A stretch of 64,000 nucleotides of DNA from Macrostomum hystrix (taxonomy: Eukaryota > Platyhelminthes > Macrostomidae). A model generated the notes under the pieces. It was not told the DNA's origin. It ran no database searches and saw nothing but the letters and a program-made list of their open reading frames with translations. Below are positions 10,751-24,000 of the stretch, in pieces; the stretch's first letter is position 1, and every line of letters begins with the position of its first letter. The translations under genes and the position numbers were made by a program. Where the stretch lies: positions 3,883,001 through 3,947,000 of the forward strand of contig CATNEN010000025.1 in assembly GCA_950097015.1 (NCBI GenBank). Reading direction: 5' to 3'.

Positions 10751-11448
10751 ACACTGCTACCACTTTTACTACTCTAGAAATATGTTTATGAAGATTAAGT
10801 TAATCTTTTTAATTGATTACACAATCCATTTCAATCGAAAATTAGCTGTCAAAATATATTTGCTGTCAAAAGTTGACCATACTGCTGCGAGAGATCGTAA
10901 GAAAATCAAGTATAATGTTTTCATAATTGCACAGAGTAATGGGCAATGTACGAGCTACAATCATAATGAGGATATTTCATCCGAGCAGTGAAAAATAGGA
11001 ATCAAAGGTGGAAAAAAATTAGTATCTAATGAATTTCGCAAAATTTGTCATAACGGATCAGGAGAAAAGCTGGAGTTATAAATTTCTTAAACTTTCTTTC
11101 TTAAAACTTCTTAAAATAAATTGTGTCTTCGCAGTAAGAGCCAGTCTTTGCGGCACTGAATGAATCGAAACGGCCGATAAATCAAATACTCGTACATTAA
11201 CCAAGAGAAAAGGAGGGGGTGAGGAAAGAGAGACAAACAGCTAGCCAATCAGAGACGAGGGAGAGGAAAGAGAAGTGAAGGTTAGTTTTGAAGTTCAGAA
11301 GAGAGAGAGGACAATAAGAGTGCGCGCGAGCGTAAACAAACACACAGGGAAGGCAGAAGTAATAAAAAGAATGACTTTCTTGCTAAATTAATGTTAATGA
11401 CGAATCACATAAACTATCATGTTCTTGCTATTGTTATTGCTATTGTTC
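10751..11448. other. Intergenic between convergent genes
   Basis: Separates the 3' ends of the glycine-rich gene (+) and TECPR2 (-). A purine-rich GA stretch lies at 11205-11330. The 69-codon open frame at 10782-10991 has no recognisable feature. Confidence 0.5.
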
Positions 11449-14400
11449 TCAAACCAACTGCCAGTCCCCGTCGCTGTTGTCCGAGTCGCTGCTGTCCTCA
11501 GTTGCAGAGGTTGAGCAGGCAGGGGTGTCATATTCAGCAGCTCCGTTGGCTAGATTCATGTGGTTCTGTGAATAGCGTTTCCGAAATTAGATGAGAATCT
11601 TGAGCATAGGATAACGTTTGCTTATTGAGGACAGAACAACTGAAGGACTGCTGGATAGGGATCATGGATTCCTTGATAGGGACCATGGATTCTCTGATGG
11701 ACTGCTGGATAAGGACAAAGGAAGCCTCACCGCCAGCTTATGCAACCGCCCGCTGCCGTCGGCCACAGCGACACTCGAAGGTCCGGCGCAGACGGCAACC
11801 ACGTGCCGACCGTAGCAGCCGATCGGGCGCCACAAACCGGCGTTGGATGCTCCTCCGCCGCGGCTGTCAAAATCGCTACCGGCGTCAGCGGCAAACACCC
11901 GGCCAGTGGTGCCACAACAGGCGATGGCGAGGTCACCAGACACCGACAGGTCGACGATGGTCCGCGGCTCGGCGCAGCCAACGCCGCCAACTGGCACCGG
12001 CCGCCACACTCCGCTGGCATCTTCGTCATCCATGGCGTCCTTGACGACGTCAACGATGCTATTCGAGCGTCGCGCATTGGCCAGCCAGAAGTGCGCGTGG
12101 CCGCGGGCGTCGGTGGCCCACAGTCGGCCGGAGCGGGGACAGGCGGCCAGCCGGCGCAGTCGAAGTCCGGGTGGGCCGCGCAGGAGCCGCCAGCCGCTTA
12201 GGAGGTTGCCACCGTCCTCATCATTGTTGACAATGTCGCTGCTGTTAGTGGACGGCTCGGCGATGCTCCAGACTTCGCCAGTTGCATCAGCCAGGCAGAG
12301 CTGCCGTCCTCCATCGCCCCGGCAGGCGATGCTGAGCCAGCGTGAGGCGCTGCTTGCGTTACGCAGCCGCTGAGGTCCGAGGTCCAGCTGAAACTGGCTC
12401 CAGCCCTGGCCGTTGCCCATCGGTGCTGCATCGGTGAGGCCTGAAAGCCGAATACAATCCAATCACCTACTCATAGTAGAATCAGTATGGATAAATTAAA
12501 AATAACATTCCTAGGCACTGAGCTTACCAACCAGACCGCAAAGCTGGCCGCCCGCACGCAGCACCCAGACGGAGCCGGTGCCGCAGCAGAGGCCGACAAC
12601 AATGTCGGAGGCAGCGTCGGCTGCTGTAGATTCTGGCAGCCGCAGCCGCTGCCAGTCGGCGTCGTCAGGCCCGATGCAGGCCAGCCAGTGGGCGGCGGCA
12701 GCGGCGTGCGCCGGCACGGCCCAGATCCGGCCGCCAGGGCCAGCGGCCAGGTGCCGCCAGGCGGTAAGGAAGGCCGCGGCCGTGGACGGTGCCGCTGGCT
12801 GCCAGGTGTAGGCGGACAGGCGGCCTGGTGGACAGCGCAGCAGCAGCCGCCGGCGGGGACAGTGCAGCCAGATGCCTGCAGACTTTGAGGAGGTCATCAG
12901 GCGGAGCGAACCGCCGCGGGTCTCCGCGTTGGCCTCCGCTGAAGTGACTTCAAACAGGCGTGGAAGCCAGGTTTCGGCCCAAACCCCGCTGTCTGATCTT
13001 AAAGCTGTTGAAGGCGAAAGCGGAAGGCCGCTCCAACTGAGCAGGCACGCGCCGCGGCCGAGCGCCCAGAGCCGTCCGGCTGCAACGGCCAGACAGCGAG
13101 CTCGGACGCCAAGGCGCAGCGGCCGCCAGTGTCCGGGATCAGCTAGCGGCGTGGCCCAGACGCCTCCGTCTCGACTGGCTGCGAGAAGCCACCCGAGGCC
13201 TTCGCAGATTTCAGCCGGGCGGAACGGACAGCGGAGTAGCTTCGCCGGCGGCAGCTCGCTGCCGTTGAACCGCACGAGGAGGACGACGATCTCGGCAACA
13301 TCGGGTTCGGCCATCTCGGCGCATGTCAGCTGTTGGACGAGGCCGCACAGGGCGCGGCTGGTGGCTCGGATGCTGAGCACTCGGGCGGTGCTGTCAAGGC
13401 CGGGCAGGCCGCGCCAAGCTCCGCCGCCCGGCCCCGTCCAAGTAACGACACCGCCGCGCAGACGGAAGAGCCACCGGCCGCCAGCCACCTGAAGTTGACC
13501 GGCGTCCAGGTGTGCCTGCGCGCACCATCGGGCCATCGGCGAGTCCGCTTTGTCGTCAACGCTGTCGCGGCTTTGGCGTCGGCGCTGTCGACCAGGCAGG
13601 CCGGCGGTGAAGGCTCGGCCTGATCGGGTGCAGCAGTAGAGCGAGCCGGCGTCGCAGCTCAGGCTGCCTAGCTGGCCGGCCCAGGCAGTGTCGACAGCAT
13701 CTTCGCTCGCTGGAGGCGTCGGCTCGATGATCCAACGGGCAACGCCGGCCAGGGATGCCGTGATGCCACGCAGTGCCGCATCATCTGGAGCCGGATGCGT
13801 TGGAGGATGTGACCTTGCGACTCTGGATTTCGTGGGTTGTGCGGCCCCTTGTGAAGATTCTACAATGGGTTGCTCTTCAGAAGAACTTGATGAAGTAGGA
13901 TTTGATGCTTCAGGATGAAAAACCTTAGATGGCGCTGCATTTGGCTGAGATACTTCTGGATTTGACGCTTCAGGCCTTGATACTTCAGACTCTGAAACTT
14001 CAGGCTGTGATGCTTCAGGCTGTGATGCTTCAGGCTGTGATGCTTCAGTGTGTGATGCTTCAGGCTGTGATGCTTCAGGCTGTGATGCTTCAGGCTGTGA
14101 TGCTTCAGTGTGTGATGCTTCAGGCTGTGATACTTCAGACTGTGAAACTTCAGGCTGTGATGTTTCAGGCTGTGATGCTTCAGGCTGTGAAACTTCAGGC
14201 TGTGATGCTTCAGGCTGTGATGCTTCAGGCTGTGAAACTTCAGGCTGTGATGCTTCAGGCTGTGATGCTTCAGGCTGTGGTGCTTCAGGCTGCGATCTCC
14301 CAGCTTGAAATTCCTCATTCCGAGGTTGCACACACCGATGGCAGTCGCTATCTTTGGTTTCCTTCAATGATGAAGATGCGTTACAGTCCGAGTTAGAACT

Positions 14401-16604
14401 CGGTTTCAGCCGGGGCGGGGGCGGTCGTGGCGGCGGCTGCTGCGGCTTAAGCGGCCGACGTAGAACTGTTCCACCGTCGTCGCAGTCGGAGCTGACGACC
14501 ATCCGGAGGGTGCCTGGCCTGCCGCCACCTCCTGCAACGCCGGCTCGCTTGGGAACAGCCAAGAGGACCCGCTTTACCAGGACCGCTTCGTCCTCGTCAG
14601 GAACGGCTGAGTTGGACACACTGGCAAAGGGATCGTCTTCAGGTGCCGAAAACGGGCTTGGCGGTAGCTGCTGCTGCTGCGGCTGTTGCTGACGCTGCTG
14701 CCCGCAGTCCTGGTTTCGAGTTGCTGCCTGCTGGTCATTGCTGACAGTTCTTTGGGAGGAGGATGCGGCAACTTTTCTGCCTTGGTCCGTCTCCAGACTT
14801 TGGGAGGACGTGGCAGACAGCAGAAGGCTTGTCGGCTGGTGATTAAAAGAATTAGATCATTTTTTAAGGCTGCATCGGCATTGTACACGAGTTACTGTTA
14901 AACATCTGGCTCTAGGAGTTGCGTTATCTCCGGAGGCGGAGTTCCGCTAGCATTCGTAAAGCTTAGATTGAAACCAAACCTAAGAACAATTGGGCCAGTT
15001 GTGCAGCGAATTGCATAGCTATTATGGGAGCAGCTGAAGGCTGTGTAAACACCCAACTTTCTAACCCAGCAAAAACTGGAACCAACTTTGCAGCAGGGAG
15101 ATGGGGAATAATAAACCTTCCTCAAGGACCTTTCGGTCAGAGGTCCAAAGCTCTATCCACAGGACGAAAGCACTCTTCTAGTACAGGCTCTGCTTCCGCC
15201 GCCTCTCACCAGTTTCAACACATTGTCGAGCAGCGACTTCAGGCCGCCACCACCGCCTCCAGTCAGCAATGGCGGAGGCTGCAGATTTTGTGGAGCTGGA
15301 AAAGTGGCCAGCCGCACCAGTGCAGGCCTGGCGCCCTCACGCAGGACAAACACTTCCGCGTCGTCGGCGCCGTTGCTAGAGACATTTGGCCGAGAGATCG
15401 CCACGACTAAAATCCGACCGAGCAGGTCGGTGGCACCGGCAACCACACCGGTGGCCGCGTCCACGATACACAGGCCGGCGTCGGGCCCCCAGACGACAGC
15501 CAGTGATGCGACGCCGAGGTAGGCGACCCTCTCGAAAGCGGCCGCGGCAGACTCTGGCTTGCTTAGGCGCTGTCGAGCCGGGCTAATCAACGTGATTGGC
15601 CACAGTCTGAACGTGTCCCCGATGCTGCTGAGGTCGAGTGTGTGACGCACTCTGCCACATGTGTCGGAGAGCCAAAGGCGGCGTCGCGGCCGAGCGACCA
15701 GGAGGTTCGGATGCGCGTTAGACGCGCTATCGCCCTCGGCCGAGGCTAATTCGGCTGCAGGTGTAGTTGGCGAGCCTAGAAAGCAGGCACCGAAACCCGT
15801 CATTTGCTGAGTCTGCGGTGTGGCGAGAGTGTTCGAAATTAGCTATTGCAAGAATTTCATGAAAGCGCTTGGAAAAACTCTGGACACTGGATGCCATCTG
15901 AGCTACAGGCCACACGGAGTAGAAATTCTCACGGGCCGCTGCCGAGAGCCGACAAGCCAGACGCAGGCGGCATCCTCACTGTAGACAGCTGCGCCGAGAC
16001 GAGTTGCCACAAGCAGACGGCCTCGGCGGTGGTCGAGTTGAACTACCGGGCTGAGCTCCTCCAGAAACACAGCGGTGAGGCAGTCGCTAACTCCGCCGTC
16101 TGAGCGTTGCAGCACCGTCTGAGTGACCGTGCCGCCAGAGTCGCCAACATAGACGCTGCAACAGTCGTCGGCGACAACAGCGGCAGTGACTGCAGCCCGA
16201 TGGCCGGCGGCCTGCTGCGGCTCCAACCAGAAGGCCAGACGGCGACACGCGCCATCGCAGCCGTCGCCGCAGCTGTCGCAGCAGGCTTCGGTGGCAGGAG
16301 ATTCGGTCAGGACGACGGCGCTGGCATCGTCGAAGCCGAGAACCAGAACGTCCGATCGCATCGCGGCTACGCTGCAGCGGGCAGACGCGGACGCCACCGG
16401 TGTCGCTTTCGCGTCAACGTCGCGACGGTCGATCAGGAACGCGACGCCCGCCTCGGTGCCTAGGAGGACGCGAGACCCGCAGGCGGCCATCGCAGTCAAA
16501 CAGAAGTGGCTGGGCAGTCGGCGGAGCAGATGTTCCAGCGATTCGGTCTCGCGGTACGCCGAAGCCCTGGAAACTGGCGCCTTGGTCTCTGCATTGGCTG
16601 CCAT
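11449..16604 (-). CDS. TECPR2: Tectonin beta-propeller repeat-containing protein 2, five exons
   Basis: Autophagy/trafficking scaffold; human TECPR2 binds LC3/GABARAP family proteins and supports COPII exit sites. Exons (minus): 15933-16604, 15210-15812, 12528-14835, 11731-12440, 11449-11565. All have GT-AG ends and matching phases; total 4410 nt, 1469 aa (human about 1411). Residues 1-425 form the N-terminal WD40-like propeller (LLGTEAGVAFLIDR, VYVGDSGGTVTQT, PVVQLDHRRGRLLVATR, FGACFLG, LRRRLWLSD-like strands). Residues 426-about 770 are a disordered Gln/Pro/Ser linker with a 5-residue repeat. The rest has tectonin repeats rich in W and LWA (GRLWALGRG, GRLWATDARGH, VWRPVPVGG, LWRPIGCYG). The last exon ends SDSDNSDGDWQLV-stop: an acidic stretch then W-x-x-V, a C-terminal LIR motif in the place where human TECPR2 has one. 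The start is ATG 16602-16604, 14 nt after an AG acceptor. Confidence 0.93.
13945..14300 (-). repeat. 15-bp coding minisatellite in TECPR2 exon 3
   Basis: About 24 tandem 15-bp units encode a five-residue repeat, Q-P-E-[AV]-S (variants HTEAS, QSEVS, RPEAS), at about residues 600-720 of TECPR2. The 15-bp period keeps the frame, so copy number can change without disrupting the gene. Other frames give Cys-rich or Leu-His-rich open frames that are shadows. The segment lies in the linker between the WD40 and tectonin domains. Confidence 0.9.
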
Positions 16605-16630
16605 CCAAGGCTTCAAGGCTGCAAATTGTA
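16605..16630 (-). promoter_or_regulatory. 3' splice site just before the TECPR2 start (candidate trans-splice acceptor)
   Basis: ACAATTTGCAG on the minus strand ends at 16619, 14 nt before the ATG at 16602-16604. As for RPL7A, it fits a spliced-leader acceptor or a 5' UTR intron. Confidence 0.5.
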
Positions 16631-16710
16631 TACCATCTAAAGTACTTCTTTGAAATTCTAATACTTAATTGTCGCAAAAATCTATTTAAGAAATATAATT
16701 GATTAATATT

Positions 16711-16985
16711 GCCCATATCGGACTAGACGTGCAGCCGACAGCACAGCTACAGCTATTGCTGGGTGCATCTGGCTGCGTACGGCTGTACAGTCCATGGACG
16801 CCACACCCAGCCTTAATTACTCCAGCTAAATGCAGGTACCCATTTAACAGCTAGGTGAACTGAAGTAACGCAGAGCTAAGTGTCTTGCTAAAGGACGCAA
16901 GTTGTTCCTTTAGAGTAGGGAATCGAACCTTCGACCTTCATAATGTGATTCCGACGTTCTAGCCTCTCTAGGCTACAACCCTCTA
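16711..16985 (-). mobile_element. tRNA-derived SINE, minus orientation (second copy)
   Basis: Same family as the element at 10460-10750. On the minus strand: TAGCCTAGAGAGGCTAGAAC (box A region), GGTTCGATTCC (box B, forward positions 16919-16929), then a shared body; both copies have tgcagccgacagc and tccatgga...cgccacaccc on the + strand. Copies differ at many positions, so they are old. Confidence 0.75.
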
Positions 16986-17372
16986 GAGATAGACAGCACT
17001 CAATCAACAGTGGCAGCGTCATTAATTCATTTTTGTTCATTGTATATTCACATGAATGTCAATTTTGAACCTTGAATTGCCTCGGAGACACAATCCACCC
17101 TGATTGCACACTGCTACGTATAAATATTGTTATCTGCGTACAATCCATTAGGACTCAAAGATAGAATCAACAAAGCGCATCGCAAATCTGTCTTTGAATC
17201 ACTTGAGGCCAGATAATCATTTCGTAACTGGCAATCAGCTGAGTTTATGACATCGATTTAAAAAACACAATGCGATTGTTCAGACCTCAGCGAATCATCT
17301 CAGCAGATGAAACTACAGGAGCCAAATAGATAATAGACTCTTCGTAAATGGATTCGAAACTCTCGAAATGTT
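16986..17372. other. Unique intergenic sequence before the satellite
   Basis: No gene or repeat recognised. The satellite begins abruptly at about 17373. Confidence 0.6.
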
Positions 17373-20300
17373 AGGTGTGAGATTAGACTCAACTCATTGG
17401 GTGGGAGATTAGACTCAACTCATTGGGTGGGAGATTAGACTCGACTCATTGGGTGGGAGATTAGACTCGACTCATTGGGTGGGAGATTAGACTCGACTCA
17501 TTGGGTGGGAGATTAGACTCGACTCATTGGGTGGGAGATTAGACTCGACTCATTGGGTGGGAGATTAGACTCGACTCATTGGGTGGGAGATTAGACTCGA
17601 CTCATTGGGTGGGAGATTAGACTCGACTCATTGAGTGGGAGATTAGACTCGACTCATTGGTGGGAGATAAGATTCGACTCATTGGGTGGGAGATTAGATT
17701 CGACTCATTGGGTGGGAGATTAGACTCGACTCATTGGGTGGGAGATTAGACTCGACTCATTGGGTGGGAGATTAGACTCAACTCATTGGGTGGGAGATTA
17801 GACTCGATTCATTGGGTGGGAGATTAGACTCGACTCATTGGGTGGGAGATTAGACTCGACTCATTGGGTGGGAGATTAGACTCGACTCATTGGGTGGGAG
17901 ATTAGACTCGACTCATTGGGTGGGAGATTAGACTCGACTCATTGGGTGGGAGATTAGACTTGATTCATTGGGTGGGAGATTAGACTCAACTCATTGGGTG
18001 GGAGATTAGACTCGATTCATTGGGTGGGAGATTAGACTCGACTCATTGGGTGGGAGATTAGACTCAACTCATTGGGTGGGAGATTAGACTCGATTCATTG
18101 GGTGGGAGATTAGACTCGACTCATTGGGTGGGAGATTAGACTCGACTCATTGGGTGGGAGATTAGATTCGAATCATTGGGTGGGAGATTAGACTCGACTC
18201 ATTGGGTGGGAGATTAGACTCGACTCATTGGGTGGGAGATTAGACTCGACTCATTGGGTGGGAGATTAGACTCAACTCATTGGTGGGAGATTAGATTCAA
18301 ATCATTGGTGGGAGATTAGATTCGAATCATTGGTGGGAGATTAGACTTGACTCATTGGATGGGAGATTAGACTCGACTCATTGGATGGGAGATTAGACTC
18401 GACTCATTGGGTGGGAGATTAGACTCGACTCATTGGGTGGGAGATTAGACTCGACTCATTGGTGGGAGATTAGACTCGACTCATTGGTGGGAGATTAGAT
18501 TCGAATCATTGGTGGGAGATTAGACTCGACTCATTGGGTGGGAGATTAGACTCGACTCATTGGGTGGGAGATTAGACTCGACTCATTGGGTGGGAGATTA
18601 GACTCGACTCATTGGGTGGGAGATTAGATTCGACTCATTGGGTGGGAGATTAGACTCGACTCATTGGGTGGGAGATTAGACTCGACTCATTGGGTGGGAG
18701 ATTAGACTCGACTCATTGGGTGGGAGATTAGACTCGACTCATTGGGTGGAAGAGTAGATTCGACTCATTGGGTGGGAGATTAGACTCGACTCATTGGTGG
18801 GAGATTAGACTCGACTCATTGGGTGGGAGATTAGATTCGACTCATTGGGTGGGAGATTAGACTCGACTCATTGGTGGGAGATTAGACTCGACTCATTGGT
18901 GGGAGATTAGATTCGAATCATTGGTGGGAGATTAGACTCGACTCATTGGGTGGGAGATTAGACTCGACTCATTGGGTGGGAGATTAGACTCGACTCATTG
19001 GGTGGGAGATTAGACTCGACTCATTGGGTGGGAGATTAGATTCGACTCATTGGGTGGGAGATTAGACTCGACTCATTGGGTGGGAGATTAGACTCGACTC
19101 ATTGGGTGGGAGATTAGACTCGACTCATTGGGTGGGAGATTAGACTCGACTCATTGGGTGGGAGATTAGATTCGACTCATTGGATGGGAGATTAGACTCG
19201 ACTCATTGGGTGGGAGATAAGATTCGACTCATTGGGTGGGGGATTAGACTCGACTCATTGGGTGGGAGATTAGACTCGACTCATTGGGTGGGAGATTAGA
19301 CTCGACTGATTGGGTGAGAGATTAGACTCGACTCATTGGGTGGGAGATTAGACTCGACTCATTGGGTGGGAGATTAGACTCGACTCATTGGGTGGGAGAT
19401 TAGACTCGACTCATTGGGTGGGAGATTAGATTCGACTCATTGGGTGGGAGATTAGACTCGAATCATTGGGTGGGGGATTAGACTCGACTCATTGGGTGGG
19501 AGATTGGACTCGACTCATTGGGTGGGAGATTAGACTCGAATCAATGGTGGGAGATTGGACTCGACTCATTGGATGGGAGATTAGACTCGACTCATTGGGT
19601 GGGAGATTGGACTCGACTCATTGGATGGGAGATTAGACTCGACTCATTGGGTGGGAGATTAGACTCGACTCATTGGGTGGGAGATTAGACTCGACTCATT
19701 GGGTGCGAGATTAGATTCGAATCAATGGTGGGAGATTAGACTCGACTCATTGGGTGGGAGATTAGATTCGACTCATTGGGTGGGAGATAGACTCGACTCA
19801 TTGGGTGGGAGATTAGATTCGACTCATTGGGTGGGAGATTAGACTCGAATCAATGGTGGGAGATTGGACTCGACTCATTGGGTGGGAGATTAGACTCGAC
19901 TCATTGGGTGGGAGATTAGATTCGAATCAATGGTGGGAGATTAGACTCGACTCATTGGGTGGGAGATTAGACTCGACTCATTGGGTGGGAGATTAGACTC
20001 GACTCATTGGTAGGAGATAAGATTCAAATCATTGGGTGGGAGATTAGACTCGAATCAATGGTGGGAGATTGGACTCGACTCATTGGGTGGGAGATTAGAC
20101 TCGACTCATTGGGTGGGAGATTGGACTCGACTCATTGGGTGGGAGATTAGACTCGACTCATTGGTGGGAGATTAGACTCGACTCATTGGGTGGGAGATTA
20201 GATTCGACTCATTGGGTGGGAGATTAGACTCGACTCATTGGTGGGAGATAAGATTCGACTCATTGGATGGGAGATTAGACTCGGCTCATTGGTGGGAGAT

Positions 20301-21099
20301 AAGATTCGACTCATTGGATGGGAGATTAGACTCGACTCATTGGGTGGGAGATTAGACTCGGCTCATTGGTGGGAGATAAGATTCGACTCATTGGATGGGA
20401 GATTAGACTCGACTCATTGAGTGGGAGATTAGACTCGACTCATTGGGTGGGAGATTAGACTCGACTCATTGGGTGGGGGATTAGACTCGACTCATTGGTG
20501 GGAGATAAGATTCGACTCATTGGGTGGGAGATTAGACTCGACTCATTGGGTGGGAGATTAGATTCGACTCATTGGGTGGGAGATTAGACTCGACTCATTG
20601 GGTGGGAGATTAGATTCGACTCATTGGGTGGGAGATTAGACTCGACTCATTGGGTGGGAGATTAGACTCGACTCATTGGGTGAGAGATTAGACTCGACTC
20701 ATTGGTGGGAGATAAGATTCGACTCATTGGATGGGAGATTAGACTCGACTCATTGGGTGGGAGATTAGACTCGACTCATTGGGTGGGAGATTAGACTCGA
20801 ATCATTGGATGGGAGATTAGACTCGACTCATTGGGTGGGAGATTAGACTCGACTCATTGGGTGGGAGATTAGACTCGACTCATTGGGTGGGAGATTAGAC
20901 TCGAATCATTGGATGGGAGATTAGACTCGACTCATTGGGTGGGAGATTAGACTCGACTCATTGGATGGGAGATTAGACTCGACTCATGGGGTGGGAGATT
21001 AGACTCGACTCATTGGGTGGGAGATTAGACTCGACTCATTGGGTGGGAGATTAGACTCGACTCATTGGGTGGGAGATTAGACTCGACTCATTGGGTGGG

Positions 21100-24000
21100 A
21101 GATTAGACTCGACTCATTGGGTGGGAGATTAGATTCGACTCATTGGATGGGAGATTAGACTCGACTCATTGGGTGGGAGATAAGATTCGACTCATTGGGT
21201 GGGGGATTAGACTCGACTCATTGGGTGGGAGATTAGACTCGACTCATTGGGTGGGAGATTAGACTCGACTGATTGGGTGAGAGATTAGACTCGACTCATT
21301 GGGTGGGAGATTAGACTCGACTCATTGGGTGGGAGATTAGACTCGACTCATTGGGTGGGAGATTAGACTCGACTCATTGGGTGGGAGATTAGATTCGACT
21401 CATTGGGTGGGAGATTAGACTCGAATCATTGGGTGGGGGATTAGACTCGACTCATTGGGTGGGAGATTGGACTCGACTCATTGGGTGGGAGATTAGACTC
21501 GAATCAATGGTGGGAGATTGGACTCGACTCATTGGATGGGAGATTAGACTCGACTCATTGGGTGGGAGATTGGACTCGACTCATTGGATGGGAGATTAGA
21601 CTCGACTCATTGGGTGGGAGATTAGACTCGACTCATTGGGTGGGAGATTAGACTCGACTCATTGGGTGCGAGATTAGATTCGAATCAATGGTGGGAGATT
21701 AGACTCGACTCATTGGGTGGGAGATTAGATTCGACTCATTGGGTGGGAGATAGACTCGACTCATTGGGTGGGAGATTAGATTCGACTCATTGGGTGGGAG
21801 ATTAGACTCGAATCAATGGTGGGAGATTGGACTCGACTCATTGGGTGGGAGATTAGACTCGACTCATTGGGTGGGAGATTAGATTCGAATCAATGGTGGG
21901 AGATTAGACTCGACTCATTGGGTGGGAGATTAGACTCGACTCATTGGGTGGGAGATTAGACTCGACTCATTGGTAGGAGATAAGATTCGAATCATTGGGT
22001 GGGAGATTAGACTCGAATCAATGGTGGGAGATTGGACTCGACTCATTGGGTGGGAGATTAGACTCGACTCATTGGGTGGGAGATTGGACTCGACTCATTG
22101 GGTGGGAGATTAGACTCGACTCATTGGTGGGAGATTAGACTCGACTCATTGGGTGGGAGATTAGATTCGACTCATTGGGTGGGAGATTAGACTCGACTCA
22201 TTGGTGGGAGATAAGATTCGACTCATTGGATGGGAGATTAGACTCGGCTCATTGGTGGGAGATAAGATTCGACTCATTGGATGGGAGATTAGACTCGACT
22301 CATTGGGTGGGAGATTAGACTCGGCTCATTGGTGGGAGATAAGATTCGACTCATTGGATGGGAGATTAGACTCGACTCATTGAGTGGGAGATTAGACTCG
22401 ACTCATTGGGTGGGAGATTAGACTCGACTCATTGGGTGGGGGATTAGACTCGACTCATTGGTGGGAGATAAGATTCGACTCATTGGGTGGGAGATTAGAC
22501 TCGACTCATTGGGTGGGAGATTAGATTCGACTCATTGGGTGGGAGATTAGACTCGACTCATTGGGTGGGAGATTAGACTCGACTCATTGGGTGAGAGATT
22601 AGACTCGACTCATTGGTGGGAGATAAGATTCGACTCATTGGATGGGAGATTAGACTCGACTCATTGGGTGGGAGATTAGACTCGACTCATTGGGTGGGAG
22701 ATTAGACTCGAATCATTGGATGGGAGATTAGACTCGACTCATTGGGTGGGAGATTAGACTCGACTCATTGGGTGGGAGATTAGACTCGACTCATTGGGTG
22801 GGAGATTAGACTCGAATCATTGGATGGGAGATTAGACTCGACTCATTGGGTGGGAGATTAGACTCGACTCATTGGATGGGAGATTAGACTCGACTCATGG
22901 GGTGGGAGATTAGACTCGACTCATTGGGTGGGAGATTAGACTCGACTCATTGGGTGGGAGATTAGACTCGACTCATTGGGTGGGAGATAGACTCGACTCA
23001 TTGGGTGGGAGATTAGATTCGACTCATTGGGTGGGAGATTAGACTCGAATCAATGGTGGGAGATTGGACTCGACTCATTGGGTGGGAGATTAGACTCGAC
23101 TCATTGGGTGGGAGATTAGATTCGAATCAATGGTGGGAGATTAGACTCGACTCATTGGGTGGGAGATTAGACTCGACTCATTGGGTGGGAGATTAGACTC
23201 GACTCATTGGTAGGAGATAAGATTCGAATCATTGGGTGGGAGATTAGACTCGAATCAATGGTGGGAGATTGGACTCGACTCATTGGGTGGGAGATTAGAC
23301 TCGACTCATTGGGTGGGAGATTGGACTCGACTCATTGGGTGGGAGATTAGACTCGACTCATTGGTGGGAGATTAGACTCGACTCATTGGGTGGGAGATTA
23401 GATTCGACTCATTGGGTGGGAGATTAGACTCGACTCATTGGTGGGAGATAAGATTCGACTCATTGGATGGGAGATTAGACTCGGCTCATTGGTGGGAGAT
23501 AAGATTCGACTCATTGGATGGGAGATTAGACTCGACTCATTGGGTGGGAGATTAGACTCGGCTCATTGGTGGGAGATAAGATTCGACTCATTGGATGGGA
23601 GATTAGACTCGACTCATTGAGTGGGAGATTAGACTCGACTCATTGGGTGGGAGATTAGACTCGACTCATTGGGTGGGAGATTAGATTCGACTCATTGGGT
23701 GGGAGATTAGACTCGACTCATTGGGTGGGAGATTAGACTCGACTCATTGGGTGAGAGATTAGACTCGACTCATTGGTGGGAGATAAGATTCGACTCATTG
23801 GATGGGAGATTAGACTCGACTCATTGGGTGGGAGATTAGACTCGACTCATTGGGTGGGAGATTAGACTCGAATCATTGGATGGGAGATTAGACTCGACTC
23901 ATTGGGTGGGAGATTAGACTCGACTCATTGGGTGGGAGATTAGACTCGACTCATTGGGTGGGAGATTAGACTCGAATCATTGGATGGGAGATTACACTCG

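Noticed and set aside
14048-14308. Cys-rich (GCDAS)n and Leu/His-rich repeat proteins over TECPR2
   Set aside because: Shadow frames of the 15-bp coding repeat; the Q-P-E-A-S frame is the one continuous with the TECPR2 exon.
14990-15140. Third SINE copy in TECPR2 intron 2
   Set aside because: Only a short gggccagttgtgcagc match to the SINE body and no box B; similarity too weak.
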